Positions 35,001 through 50,000 of a stretch of 64,000 nt of DNA are shown in pieces. A program made the position numbers and the translations under genes. Numbering within the stretch: the stretch's first letter is position 1; each line of letters starts with the position of its first letter. The notes beneath the pieces were generated by a model. That model saw nothing but the letters and a program-made list of their open reading frames with translations, searched no databases and had not been told where the DNA came from. This DNA comes from Hippopus hippopus (taxonomy: Eukaryota; Mollusca; Bivalvia; Cardiida; Cardiidae). The stretch spans positions 40,374,011-40,438,010 of the forward strand of contig OX328096.1 in NCBI GenBank assembly GCA_946811185.2, read 5' to 3'.

Positions 35001-38000
35001 AGTAATTTCTCTTTTCTCACAATGTTTTCAAAAGTTTTCTTTCTCAGGGTAGTTTAAACTTGGGATTGTGTAGTAAAGGGTTAACTATCAATATATGGTG
35101 GTTATTTGTATTTTGGAAGGTGGTTTCAATGTTGTCTGCTGCATCTTTGTTTTACAGGGAAATTGTTTGAATTATCAGATACTGGTATTTAATTTATATC
35201 AAGTTGTATATCACAAATAATTTCTCAAAAACATTGATGAATGAATATCTTGACAAAATTTCTGATACCTTGATAAATGTATACCTTATCATGTTTTTCA
35301 GGATTGTATTTTTACGCCTGGCCTCCCTGATCATGGTGGTGATAAGCATTTTTGTCCAGATAACTTGTAGTGACCATGATCAATGTCTTGTTGGAAAAAA
35401 TAGTTGTCCTAGTATACAGGTATATCATGGGGTGATTTTTTTGCAACTCTTAGCATGCTGTGGGCAGGTATAAGTCAAGATCAGAATGCAAAATATTAGC
35501 TCATTTCACATTTAACACATGAACCTAGAATCTGCAAAAAGTACAAGCTGTAAAAACCTAATGCCTACCATTAACTCTTTAATTAATAGATCATTATCTT
35601 TTAAACTTGGTCATAATGAATGCATTTGCAGATTACAAATTAAATGTGGCACAAATAATAAGCGTTATCTTTTGCAGAGAAGAAATTGTTGTGGAAAAAG
35701 AAAAAAAAGTTGGTGACCAACATTTTTGCCTTTGTTCACAACGTCTTCAAAACCTGTCATACAGAGGCTTGGGAAAATACAGGATCGTGTTGTAAAAGAT
35801 AAATTAGAATACAATAGAAATAGGTCAAAGTATAAAGGTGCATTGTCCATTGGTCATTCACAAGCAGTTGCTCAAACCCTTGCTATGATTTTTTCATTGC
35901 ATTTTGAATAGTGTTTCAAGAATATTTTGTCTTAAAAGATTTATAGGTGTATAATGAAAGGTTAATGTTAATTATGTTTCAGTGCCTTTCCTTTTGACAT
36001 TTACACTTGACCCTCTGTTCAATCATGCACAAGTCCATGGGTGACTCCCTTTCTGTTTACATAACTTTAGGTAGGAGAGGTGTTTTTCAAACTTGTCACA
36101 GCAGTTTTGTAGTGTGTCCATCTACACTATAAGCAATTTCTACATTTGTTTGTACAGCATTTAGAAATGTCATTAGCTGAAAATTTGCGAAAATTACTTA
36201 GTAGGGAGAAAGAATCAATTAGTTTTTTACCAGAGCTAACATTTCAGACTTGTCCAGAATAAAAGTGTTTGTGGATAACAAGTTAATTGTGTCTCGAAGA
36301 TGGGATTTGTCTTTGAAAGGGTAAAAAAAAATATGGGAAAAAGAGAAAATCTTGGTAAGCAGCATTTTCTCCATTTCCAACAATATTTTAAAGGCATTTT
36401 TGTCAAGGATTTTTTCTCACGTCCTCTTGACGAACAGGAATGATTTTAGCAACTTTTCCTCTTTTTCAAACAGTGCTGGGAAACCTATGTTGGATCCTCT
36501 TTGTACAAATTAGTGATCAGTGACTTTCTGGTAGACTGTGTAATGACTTTAGGGGTGGAACTGGCAAGAAAGTAAGTCTTGTTCCATATTTTCAGGGTAG
36601 TTCTCTTTGAACTAAAGATGATTTTTGCAGATACTGCTCATCTGTCATACAAGTGAGAAACACGTTGCCATCTATAGATGAATTTTTTCATCCTAGTATA
36701 GACAATTTTTAGCTAAACTGTTTTCAAAGAACACCCAAGGTATTGTCATAGTCCTAATGGTTGCTTGTCATTTTTGTCATGCAAAAAATTTGAAATGTTC
36801 ACATCTGTCACTACTAAATATACAGATTAAATTTTGGCTAGCTGTTCTATCAAAAGGCCAAACCATAAAAGAAGGACAGACAGAAGTATTTTGACTTTGC
36901 TATGCACCTTTTTTCATAGACTTTTAACTGAGAAAGCAATTGCAGCCAAATGTAGGCATCAGCATGCAGTGCTCTTATTTAAAACATTGTTGCAAATTTG
37001 TTTTAGGAGATGATTAGGAAAAGCAGAATGTGCCTGAATTTATTTCAAATCTTTGTTTAGCTCTTTTCCAGATGGCAACATCCTGGACTTGCCCAAATTT
37101 TGAAAGGATTTGCAGACTACGAATTAAAAGCAGTTCATAGGAATGATTTCAGTAAGGGTAGAAAACTTTCTGGGAAGAGGGAAAGATAAACAGGAACTGT
37201 TTTTTACTGGTTCCTTGTGGCTTTTATCGATCTCTGTTTCTTTTAGATGCATAACAACAAGATCTGAGAACTGTCTTCTACAAAAGATTGGTCCTGCTCT
37301 ATTTGATGTTCCAAAGAATGTGCTGGATTTAGTTTATTTACAAACACTGTTGTGGTGAGTTGGTATATTGTTACATCTGTATTGTAGCTGAGGAAAGAGA
37401 ACAAACACTGTTGTGGTGAGTTGGTATACTGTAACGTCCGTATTGTAGCTGAGGAAAGAGAACAAACACTGTTGTGGTGAGTTGGTATATTGTTACGTCC
37501 GTATTGTAGCTGAGGAAAGAGAACAAACACTGTTGTGGTGAGTTGGTATACTGTTACATCCGTATTGTAGCTGAGGAAAGAGAACAAACACTGTTGTGGT
37601 GAGTTGGTATATTGTTACGTCCGTATTGTAGCCGAGGAAAGAGAACAAACACTGTTGTGGTGAGTTGGTATACTGTTACGTCCGTATTGTAGCTGAGGAA
37701 AGAGAACAAACACTGTTGTGGTGAGTTGGTATACTGTTACATCCGTATTGTAGCTGAGGAAAGAGAACAAACACTGTTGTGGTGAGTTGGTATACTGTTA
37801 CGTCCGTATTGTAGCTGAGGAAAGAGAACAAACACTGTTATGGTGAGTTGGTATACTGTTACATCCGTATTGTAGCTGAGGAAAGAGAATGAAGTTGACT
37901 CTGAGCTTTCAATTGATTACGGATCTGGTTTTTCGTGTTATCAAACTGAAATCATCACCCTCAGTTTTCTAGATTTTTCAGTTTTCAAAGAAGACATCTA

Positions 38001-41000
38001 GGTATTGTCATAGCCCTGTTGTCATGTATTGTCCTTGTAGTGGTTCAAAAACTTTGACATATTGTAATACCACTATTATTACTGAAGATATTCTCTTCAA
38101 ACTCTAACTACTTGTCAATTATCAAAAAGGGAACCCATACACCAGGGGCAAGCAACTTTCAAACTTTGTTTGACACAGTTATGCTCCTTTTTTTGAGAAT
38201 TTCCTCTGAAAAGCAATCTGTTTCTAAAAGCAACTGCAGCCAAGCATTGGCACCCAAATGCAGCACTCTTGTTATATGTTTTTGTATCATTTTATTTGTC
38301 CTGTCTTGCTCTGACGGGTGAAAATGACCAAAATAGCCTTGTCTTTTTACCCTTTATCTGTCAACAAAATTTTAAACTTGTCCAAATTGAAAGCATTTGT
38401 AGACAACAGATGAATTGTGCCTCAAATGATGGGATATCTTTTTCAAAAGGGTAGAAAACATTGTGGGAAAAGAAAAAAATGCTGTTTTACACATGGTTAA
38501 ATGTATCCCTGTTTATCAATATTTTTTACCCTTTTTTTCAGGCTTGGATTTTTCTTTGCACCATTGTTACCTGCTGTAGTCGTTTGCAGCTTGTTCATAA
38601 AGTTTTATTTGAAAAAGGTATGTATTGATTTTATTGTTTCACATTCATAATGCAATGCAATTTATGGTAGATAGGGCGGACAAGGACTTAAACACTTTAC
38701 CAAGTGATTCCGGCTTTTAACAACCCTGAAAGAGAAGGTTTTAAAATATTGTGGCAAAAGAAGAATGGTGATGAGCAGTATTTTCTCTTTTTTCCACAAT
38801 GTTTTTTACCATTTCAAAGACAGATATTCTCTTTAGGGTGGCTTTTGATTTTTCTACTGCAAATGCTTTTAACTTGGAAGAGATTTTAATTTCTGTCATC
38901 CAGTAAAAAGTTAAGATGATAGTGTAGTCAATTTCTGTTAATGTAGAAGAATTTAAAGCTAAATTCCAAAAGCTCAGCCATTTTTTGTGGATGTTTTGTT
39001 TTTTGCCAAGGCTGGGATTAAAAACTAGTTGTTTTAAGATTTTTATAAGATCAAACTTTCATACATGTACCTTTGTTTTTCTGGTAATTGTGGAAAAAAA
39101 AGAAAACGCTGGTTACCAGCATTTTCTCCTTTTCCCGCAAAGTTTTCAAAAGTAGCCTCTCTCTGGGTAGTGAAAACATGGGATTGTTTGGTAAATAGTT
39201 AACTGTTGTTCAGCATACAAGTAATCATTGTGATAAATGGAATTGCACTCTTCTGGAAACCATTATGTTGGTTTAATTGTTTTTGGAAAATAAAGCCAAA
39301 TTCTTCTATTTGAATTACGGACGTTTCATACCATGACCATTTCGTACTAGTCACTTCGTACCATAATTTGACCATTTCGTACCATAGTTTATACCATTTC
39401 GTACCGTAAATTTTACCACTTCGTACCATAGTCACACCATTTTGTACCATGTTCTTGAGACCTATGACAAACTTTTGACTATGAAAATCCTCCGTTATGA
39501 CGATATTGAAAGAAGAAAAACAAAATCAAAAATGCTAAGTATTCAAGTTAAATTTATGCTGAAGTTAAGCAATATTTGATAAATACGCAATAACAATTTC
39601 CAATTATCTCCTTTTCCCATTATGTTTTCAAAGAAGTTTCTCCGAGAGTCATTAAAAAACAAATTGCTTTTGTAACATGTATAATTTTAGCAAATGAATA
39701 TTGTGGAAAATGATGTTGTTACAAGAAATAAATTTGGCACACTGACCTTAATGTTTGACCTTGTCCTTGTCTCAGCATCATGTTTTAAAAAAAAAGGAAT
39801 GGATGACAGATGGGGGTATATAAGATCTCGGATCTAGGCAATTAAGGGTAATCAAACAATTATAATTCTTTGATTAAATGTTGTATTTAATGTAAGTTTC
39901 ATCCCATTTATAATTACCCAACCTATAACAAACATTACAGACAAACAGACCAATTACCTATTTTCTCAGTCGCATACTAACTGATTTAATTAATTTATGA
40001 TAATATCCGGTAAATTTTGATTACCAATGCATTGGTTTATACTAGGGATGGCAACAGTTAGAAAAATTGCTAACCGGTTAACCGTTCAGTCTTTCGATCG
40101 GTTAACCAGTTAACCGAAGGACCATGTAAAAATCATTTAAGATGAAGGTACTTGCTCGATATGTCAACATTGATAACCGGTGCGTGAGAAATGCATACCC
40201 ATGATGTTTACTATTTCTGTACTTTGGCGCAGAAGACGGCAATCTATCGACGATCTCTCTCTCTCTCGGCAATATAACCAATTTTCCACAATGTTTTCTT
40301 TAGAGGACTAGAAATTATCAGGCTATTTACTACTTCACAGAATCGACTGAATCATGCAGATGATGCTATGGTTATTGATCGTCAAATGAAGGGGCCATCG
40401 CCAAGTGAATAGGGTGTTAACCTTCTCCTAAACGATAAATTTAAATTTTAGACCCTCCCAAATTCAAAGCCTCTGCAGAAAACAATTTTATTGTTGATAC
40501 AAATTATTCTTACTTCTTTGGAAAGGTAGAAAACATTGTGGGAAAAGAAGAAATTGCTCGTTAGGAGCAAAATACTTCCAAACGGCTGATGTAAGTGGAG
40601 GCATGTTGTTTGTTTTGGAGATTTGTGTGTAAGATTAACTTCTGATGGTATATTTCGATTTTCGAGGATACTTACCGAACTGATAATGAACGAAGAGTAA
40701 TCGCTGTGCGTGCTTGACCAGAGATCGATTAACTTGTAAATTTCAATCCCTCTTACGCTGATTGGTCAATCCATGCATGTATTTGATTGAGGGCGGGCAC
40801 TTAATGAAAAAAATCCAAACAAATCAATTTGCGATAAACTGTAGAAGCGAGTGCCTTTGATTAGAAGAGGACACCTGTTTTTGATTGTTTATTATCGGAG
40901 ACTGGGGACCAATATTAGCGGATTAACAATGTTTATTGCACAGACATGTCAAACTGTGTATCACACCTTCGCCGCGTCTTGGCAATATGGATGCACATAT

Positions 41001-44000
41001 AATGCAGTTATGGTTGTCAGAACTGTCAAAGTTAATTTTGAAGACGTATTTTTCACTATTTTGGTAAAATTTTGGTAATAGATGTATTTTTTTTTTTTTG
41101 GTTAACTGGTTTCCGATTTCCTAACCGGTTAATCGGTCATTCGATCGGTTAACCGGTTAACTGTTGCCATCCCTAGTTTATACTATATATTAAATGTCAC
41201 TTTTTGTCACATTTATTTATACTGTTGTTCATGGTACGAGATGGTATTATCATAGTACGAAGTGGTAACGCTGTGATGCGAAATAGTAAATTTGTGGTAC
41301 GAAGTGGTAAATCTATGGTACCAAATGGTCATAAACGGAATGGTATGAAATGGTTATGGTACAAAGTGACTGCATACCTTCTATTTCAGTTGTCAGCATT
41401 ATACAACACGATACCACCAGAAAAGCCATATTTAGCTTCACGTTCAAACACGTTCTTTACCATTATTCTAATGGTAGCTTACTTCATGATTTGTATACCA
41501 GTGGGTTATGCCTTAGTGGAGTAAGTACAGGTTTACTATTGTACATGAAAGTTTTAAAGTTTGTAAAATTTGTCTGTTCTCCCTATCTTCAGCAGATGAC
41601 TTTGAAATGAAAAGTACTAAGAATAAAACATGGCTTGTCTAATTTGCAGTTTTCTGTCTTGTGTAATGCATCTCTGAGCTGAGAGTTACTCTACTGTCGA
41701 AAGATTAATTATTCTCAACTTCTGCCTCATTCTTTTGATTGTAGTTCAAATTGCAGCTATCCTTGTGTACTAGAAACCTCATTTTAAGTAATTTTTTAGA
41801 TTTTCTTTATTTTTCACCATTTTTCAAGTGCTCTAGAATTTAAATGAATCATCATTTTAAGTGGTTTCATTTTTTTTCACATCTTCTATATAATATCACA
41901 AAAAATTGTACAGATGTATGTTTTTTTTTTGTACAAGTAATTATATTTTGTCACATAGGCTTGAGCCCTCACCAATGTGTGGTCCATTCAGAAGTTACTT
42001 TGAACCCTCCTATATCATGGAAATTCAGATTGACAATGCCCCATCAGGCTTTCAAACAGTGTGGAAAGTATTCACTACATCAGCATCTGTAGGCGCTATC
42101 ATAATTTTGCTTTGGTGAGTAACACTATCTCCCTTATTACCTTTTTACAACACAATCCCGAGTTTTGATGTCCCTAAGAAAGAAACCTTTTAAAAAGCAT
42201 TGTTGGAAAAGGAGAAAATGCTGGTAACCAGCATTTTCTCCTTTTCCAACAATGTTTTCTACCATATGAAAGACAAGTCCCATCATTTGTGGCACAGTTA
42301 AGTTGTTGTCTGCAAATGCTTTCAATTTGGAAAAGTCTATGTTTTTCTCATGTGGTAAAGAGTTCACAACAATTCTTACTATTACTCTAATTCAGACTTC
42401 AAAGAATAGCCAGCTGATTGGCTTAGACATTTTTGTCTCAGCCTATTTAATCACTAGTCTTGAAATTTAGAATTACAATAGAATTTGAAGTGGTAAGTGA
42501 GAAAAGGCCCTAGAAGTGATTCATTGTGATGTAGTCCTGAATGTTTATAATTGTATCACATTAACATTGCCCCTAAAGCATGTTTCATAACTTTAGTTGC
42601 CTCTGTGGCCAGGGTAAATCAAGATGGAACTGGATAGAACATGTAGTCTGATCTTTGATTGACCCTGTTGGCTTTGCTAAAATTTTTTCGACTTATGTAG
42701 CCTTGAAATTGCAGTCATTTGGATCTAATTTCTAGATAGGAAATTTCTATTGGGTCTGTTTGGCTCTCCAAGGGTTGGTGAAGAATCTGGACTTTTCATG
42801 TTATTTCAAGAAGTTAAGATATGCCTGAGTCGAATCATTTCAATTGCACTCTTAACTCTTTACCAAACAACAAAATTTTAGACCTCCCCAAATCGAAAGC
42901 AATGGCAGACAACAAAGAAGATGTGGCTCAAAAGGCACAATTTTGTCTGTTAGTGTTAGACAACAATGAGCGAAAAGGAGAAAATGCTGGTTGCCAACAT
43001 TTTCTCCTTTTCCAACAATGTTTTAAGAAACCGTCTCTGTTAGGGTTGTTCAAACTCTGGATTGTGTGGTAAAGGGACAAGTATTTTCAATGAATCGAAA
43101 CACTTTGCTTGTCAGTATACATGTATACGAAAGGTTAATCATATTTGAAAAAGACTTTCGTTTTGGCTAGTCTCGTATACAGGTAAATCACTTAGATCTC
43201 TGTCATTATGTCAGAATGATGTTCAAACATGCCTCACTGAATTGTAGCCACTCAATTAAAGCATTACCAGTATGTCAATGAAGGTTATCGCAGCTGTTAG
43301 TGAACATAAGATTTTACTTTAGTTTACTGCAAAGAGAACATACAGAAATAGTGCTTGTCTATTTCAGTTTGGCCCTGTACTATTGTTATCAGCTGAACTC
43401 GGCCCACAAGGAACTCATTGTAATGCTTCGTGAACAGCTTGTACTAGAGGGTAAAGATAAACAGTTTCTACTGTCACGGGTCAACGAACTTGCTGGTGTG
43501 GGAAAGGGAAACAAAGATAAACCCAGTAAAGAAGACTCTGGTAAAAAAGATAAGACTGAACCAAAGAAAGAAAAGAAAGGTACTCCCAATGGTAATGTAG
43601 TAAAGACAACAGAAGAGCAGTCAGATGTAAAGGAAGCAGAAACCAAACAAAATGTTCCCAATGGTAATGCAACCGCAGAGAAAATTGAAGTGCAGGTATT
43701 CCTTTTTGTAGCTCATTTTATCATTGACTTGTAGATTTTTAAGTGACTCTAAATCTGATCAGACGATAAAATTTTACAAGTGTCCACATTGAAAGCATTT
43801 AAAGACGACAAATTAGATACGCCGGCAATGATGGTATTTATGAAATCATTATTGGTAAACACTAAAATGATAGGATTTATAAAAAGCATGTTGGAAAGGT
43901 GTATTGAAACCATATTGATAGCAATTGCAGGTTTTAGCGACTCTAACACTTTATCTGATGACAAAGTTTCACACTTGTCCATATAAAAAGTATTTACATG

Positions 44001-47000
44001 CCTAAAATTTGGATATGCTTGAAATGATTGGATTAATAGAAAATTGTGGGAAAATTCTCAAATGATCGGATTCACTAAAAAAGCATTCTGGGAAATGGAG
44101 AAAATGTTGGTTACTGGCATTTTCTCCTTTTCCCAGAATGCCTTCAAGTCCTTTCTTTCTTAGGGTTGTAAACACTGGGGGTCGCATGGTAGTAGATTAA
44201 GAGCATATCCCTACATTTGAAAAATACAGACAGTATAGTACATATGTCTTGTATATTGATGAAATAAAATGGCACCTAGTGTAAAAAATAGTAAAACTGA
44301 TGATGTCATGAGACTTCTTGAATGAAAGTGGGTAGAGGTCTAATATACATGTTTTTGATAACCTTTTTTTCTGTCATAAAAAAGGATTTTCCTTTTAAGT
44401 ATGCATGTTTGAGACACTTTTTTCTTCAGTTTAGTTTTCTACTTTATTATACCCCCCACAACGAAGTGGAGGGGGGTATACTGGAATTGCCTTGTCTGTC
44501 TATCTGTCCGTCTGTCTGTCCATAGACACAAATTTGTCCAGCGAAATACTGCAACAGTTTTTCAGGTACTGAACTCAAATTTACACACAGTGTTCCTATA
44601 TACTGTATATGAAGTTGTACATGTGCAATTTTTATGACCCTGCTGCGATGTGTTGCAGAATTATCTCCCCTTGAACTTTGCAGTTTTTGCTGAATTATAT
44701 CACTTTAATTCACAATTTGTCCAGTGTAATACTCCTACAATTTTTAATGTACAAAACTAATTAATAATGTGTTTCTTACTGTGAATTCCGTGTTTAATAT
44801 AATCTGTCTGTCCGTCAGTCTGTCTGTAGACACAAATTTGTCCGCCGAAATACTCCTACAGTTTTTCAGGTACTGAACTCAAATTTACACACAATGTTCC
44901 TATATGTATGAAGTTGTGCATGTGCAATTTTCATGACCCTGCTGTGATGCGTTTGCAGAATTATCTCCCCTTGAACTTTGCAATTTTTGCTAATTTATAT
45001 CGCTTTAATTCACAATTTGTCCAGTGTAATACTCCTACAATTCTTAATGTACAAAACTATTTAATAATGTGTTTCACAATGTGAATTCCGTGTTTAATTT
45101 AATATGTGTGAATAACAACCCTTTTACAGGATTTCATCATTGACCTTTCCAAACCTTTGTTTGCCAGTAAAGAGTTTTTGTACTTGAGGAGGTACTATGG
45201 TCTCCATCCTTGTGTGTCATCAGCAACGCATCGCAAAGGTGGATTGCTTGATAATGTTATCATTAACTTTCATTCAGATGACATAATACTTAATATAACA
45301 CCGAAATACTACGGTGACCACACTTAGATTACAGCTGCAATTCCATGGAGAAACATGTTCTGTAAATATTAATGGTAATGTTACCTCTATATCACTCCAA
45401 TAGTTCAAATTACTGCCTATGTATATTGCTGAAGATTTATTATATACCTTTGGTCTCTGTGTTTGTATGGTGACAAATTAACCTAACCCTTTAATGAGTG
45501 CAAACCCTTTGTTGGAAGTTTCATTTTTTTTCAACTCTTACTTTTGTACTACACCATTCTGCAATATGTGACAAAGAGCTGTTTTGTGACAAGGAACTGG
45601 TGGGGGGGTATGATCATGTTTAGTGATAGCTCTAGTTTGTCTGATTGAGATTTTATAGGCTATACTTCTTTTTTTGTAAACCTTTACCACACAATCCCAA
45701 GTTTTAACGACCCTGAGAAGAGGGCCTTTTGAAAACATTGTGGGAAAAAGAGAAAATGCCAGTAACCAGCATTTTCTCTTTTATCCCCACAATATTTTCT
45801 CCTCTTTCAGATACAAATACCATCTTTTGAGCCACATCCATTCAGTTGTCTGCAAATGCTTTAAATTTTGACCACTCTAAAATTTTGTCATTTGGTAAAG
45901 ATTTAAATCTCTCAACCTGAAAACTTCTAAATCTAGGACGTTGATTGGTGAGGTAAGTTTTCACCAAAATTAGGCAACACATTGCTATGGTATCCTGCTC
46001 ATGCTATGATAGTCAATTATATCCATTTATATTATTCACCCGCATGTACATGTCTCAGAATTACACTTTTTTAAAAGCAATATAATAGATTCTTATTATG
46101 ACTTTCACATATTTAAAGTATGGTAGTTTTTCTTTTTCGGGACTTATTTAGCCCTTTAACGCACAATGCCAACTTTTAATGACCTTTTGACCTAAGAAGC
46201 CTTTTGAAAATATTGTGGAAAAAGGAGAAAATGCCGGTGACCAGCATTTTCTCCTTTTCCCACAATGTTTTCTACCATATCAAAGAAGAATTGAGCCATC
46301 TGAGCCACATTGAAATTGTCGTCTGCTAATGCTTTCAGATTGGACAAGGCTTAAATTTTGTCGTCTGGTAAAGAGTTAAGTATGATATGTAGGCTTGCTC
46401 AAGTTTACAATGTAGCCTAAACAGTTTTAAAACTGTATACATACACAATAATCTACAAGCAGATTCACCTGTGTAGCTACTAGTATGTCTTTGATAATCC
46501 AGATATTGAATAAGATAGTTGTTTCATTTCATTAAAATTTCATAACTTTTCCTTATTCCTGTTACTACTTTTATGCATATGTGGTTAGAACTGATTTCAT
46601 TAAAGCGTAAAACCTATGTCAATTTTCACTTCACATGTGATAATCCTGAGCTACTGCAAGCCTCAAATTATTAAGAACAAAAACGCTTTATGCACAGTTT
46701 TGTCTAAATATCATATTTCCTGCTTTGCTGTTGAACAGAAACTTACTGGCAGGGTGCTTTTTGGGCAGTTATAAGCTTTTGCACAGAACAACAGTTATAG
46801 ACTAGGCAGTCTCAAAGTGTTGCACCCCAGAGTCACCGCATGTTTTCTGAGCATATTCAGCACTTTATTTTCCCACACTTCCTACCCGATGTGTGTTAGA
46901 AAGCTAGAGATGAGAGAATGCAAACTGATTTATTTTGATGATAACCCAAATATTTTAGAAATTTGTCTGCAAGATGTTTTTTCAGCATACACATGTTTTG

Positions 47001-50000
47001 CAAGTAGGGGCTGGAAAAACCTATGAAATGTTGTAATTTTTTTTTATTTATCACTTTTTTTAGACTGATGGTCCAGGTATACAAATGTGATGAAGTTCTC
47101 ACATCTTCTATATGTGTTTTGCTGTGCTGTTAGCTTCATTTACCCTTTACCAATCAGTCCTGGCTTTTGAAAACATCGTGGGAAAAAGAGAAAATGCTGG
47201 TAACCAGCATTTTCTCTTTTTCCTACAATGTTTTCCACCCTTTCAAATACAAATTCCATGATTTCATCCACATTTGATTTGTAGTCTGTACATGCTTTCA
47301 GTATACATAAGTCTAACATTTTGTCATTTGGTAAAGAGTTAGTGACTAAACAATGCTAGATGTTTACCTAAAAACTTGATGTGGTTAACTTATTAGTACC
47401 AGTATCTACCTTGACAAAGCTTTGCACCTTCAAGATATTCTTGTAGAATATGGAAAGTCAACATTAATTGATACTAGAATAATTGTTAAAATAGTGTCGA
47501 AAAATGAGACTGTATCAGAGAGACAGAAATAATAATTTTAGCAAAATTTGTCATTTGCAAAATTCATTTTAATTGGACAAGTCTAGATTTTGTCATGTGG
47601 TAAAGGGTTAACATGTAAGTCGTTACCCAATAATAAAGTTTTAGACTTGCTAGTACTGAAAGTATTTGCAGCTCACAACTTGAATGTGACTCAAATGATA
47701 CCAGTTGTCTTTGAGAGGGTATAAAACATTGTGAGAAAAGGAATAAAAGCTGGAATTTTCTCCTTTTACCTCAAGGTTTTTAAGCCCTCTTCCCATGGTT
47801 GTTAAAACATCGGGTTTTTAGTGAGCGGGTTACGCATAGTGCCTTTTTGCTCATATCACATGCAAATATCAGTGAATCAGTTTTGTGTGAATTTGATGGT
47901 TGCTGAAGGACTATTTTTAGCTTGTCATAGAGATGTTTTTTTTTTTTTCTTTCTATTTGTTGCATACATCATAGAGCCCACAACATCTTGTTTTGTATGG
48001 AAAAGAGCCCAGCATGGTACCTTCTCCATCGGTATGACCTTGACCTTTAGGCAATCTAATTGTCACCTTTATTTATGTTATAATACATTTTTCATTTTTC
48101 ACCCTCTTTTTTTTTAACCATTTTTAGAATCACTTTTCTCTCACTAATTTCATATTTTAATGGTTCTGATATCAAATTTAATTTCCTTGGTTCATCAAAA
48201 GTAGAGTTTAAATGCAGATGTCTTTGTATCATTATTCATTTGAGATACATGTAGTTATATTCTGGCCAAAACAGCCTTGGAATCACAATTTCTGGCTCTT
48301 TTAATATACTGAAAAAGATCATTTTTGTTTATTTAGTTCTATTAATCTGGAGCTAGTTTTCAAAATCTTTATTAACTTTTTCTCCATTAAATTATACAGG
48401 GAAGTCTTATAAAAACCACACAAGGGTACAATTGAGACACAGAAAATATACTTGTACTAGTATTTAGATAAAAGAACCAATGAGTTGAAAAAATATTGAC
48501 CCTTTACCACACAATCCAAAAGTTAAAATGACCCTAAAGAAGACTCTTGAAAAACATCAGGGGAAAAGGTGAAAAAGCTAGTGACCCGTATTTTGTCTTT
48601 TTCCCCACAATGTTTTCTAACATATTAATGACAGAAATCATCTTTTCAGCTACATCTTATTTGTTATTTGCAAATGCTTTGAAATTGGTCAATCTTAAAA
48701 TTTTTTTGTGTTTTAGAGTTAATGATACAGAAAGCATTTCTGGATAAAGAAAATTGTTAGATAAAAGTAATTCTCCATAATGGTTTCAAAACCAAGGGTG
48801 CAAAAAGTTGGATTTGTGTGGTGGTGGTCTGGGTTAACTCTTCAATGGGCAACAAAATTGAAGACTTGTCCAAGTTGAAAGAATTTGAGGATGAACAATC
48901 AAATGGGCTGAAATGGTGGGATTTTGTCCTTGAAGGGGTAGAAAACATTCCTTTAAAAGGAGAAAATGGTGGTTTCCAGCATTTTCTCCTTTTCCCACAA
49001 TGGTTTCAAAAGCCTGATTCCTCAGGGTTGTGAAAATATGGAATTGTTTGTTTGTAACAAGGTTAACGAAATGAGCAAATAAACTGTTGTAGCTTTACTA
49101 ACAGATTTGATTTGTTAGCACTTTCTTTTTTTAATTACTTTCACAGAATGGTTTTGTAAGTTCGTATTTGTGTCTGGTTTTTTTTTTTGGTCACAACCCT
49201 TTACTGGACAATCCCGAGTTTTTAAAAGCCTTAGGGAGAGGCCTCTTGAAGATATTGATGGAAAAGGAGAAAATGCTGGTTTCCCTCAATTTTTATGCCC
49301 CCCTTCAACGAAGTGGGGGTAAATTGCTTTGCTAATGTCGGTCGGTCCGACGGTTGGTCTATAGGTTGGTAGGTCGGTCGGTCAGTAGACCTTACCTTGT
49401 CCGGATGATAACTAGACACAGAATTGACCTAGGTTCGTCAAATTTGGCACAGACATGCGTCTTGGAGTGTAGATGATCCCTATTGATTTCGAGGTCAGTC
49501 GGTCAAAGGTGAAGGTTACAGTGACCATCAACATGTTGATATATAGACCAAACCTTGTCCGGATGATAACTATACACAAAATTGACCTAGGTTCGTCAAA
49601 TTTGGCACAGACATGCGTCTCAGAGTGTAGATGATCCCTATTGATTTCGAGGTCAATCGGTCAAAGGTCAAGGTCACAGTGACCGTCAGCATGTTGATAT
49701 ATAGACCAAACCTTGTCTGGATGATAACTAGACACAGGATTAACCTAGGTTCGTCAAATTTGGCACAGACATGCATGTCGGAATGTAGATGATCCCTATT
49801 GATTTTGAGGTCAGTCGGTCAAAGGTCAAGGTCACAGTGACCATCAACATGTTGATATATGGACCAAACCTTGTCTGGATGATAACTAGACACAGAATTG
49901 ACCTAGGTTCGTCAAATTTGGCACAGACATGCGTCTCGGAGTGTAGATGATCCCTATCGATTTTGAGGTCAATTGGTCAAAGGTCAAGGTCACAGTGACT

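Larger units (their letters stand above)
39316..41378. mobile_element. Element with inverted arrays of a TTTCGTACCATA motif
   Basis: Left array 39325-39452: about seven copies of CCATTTCGTACCA or variants. Right array 41222-41372: the reverse complement TGGTACGAARTGG in about seven copies. The right end stops about 12 bp before TMC exon 13. The interior holds another inverted-repeat element (40041-41178) and MITE scraps. Confidence 0.75.

Noticed and set aside
37243..37587. 114-codon repetitive frame on the - strand
   Set aside because: It is the reverse strand of the 61-bp minisatellite across TMC exon 11.
37340..37889. CRISPR array
   Set aside because: Units are contiguous 61-bp repeats without unique spacers, in an animal gene.
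43389..43672. Two - strand frames of 90 and 63 codons
   Set aside because: They overlap TMC exon 15 in reverse; the coding sense is +.
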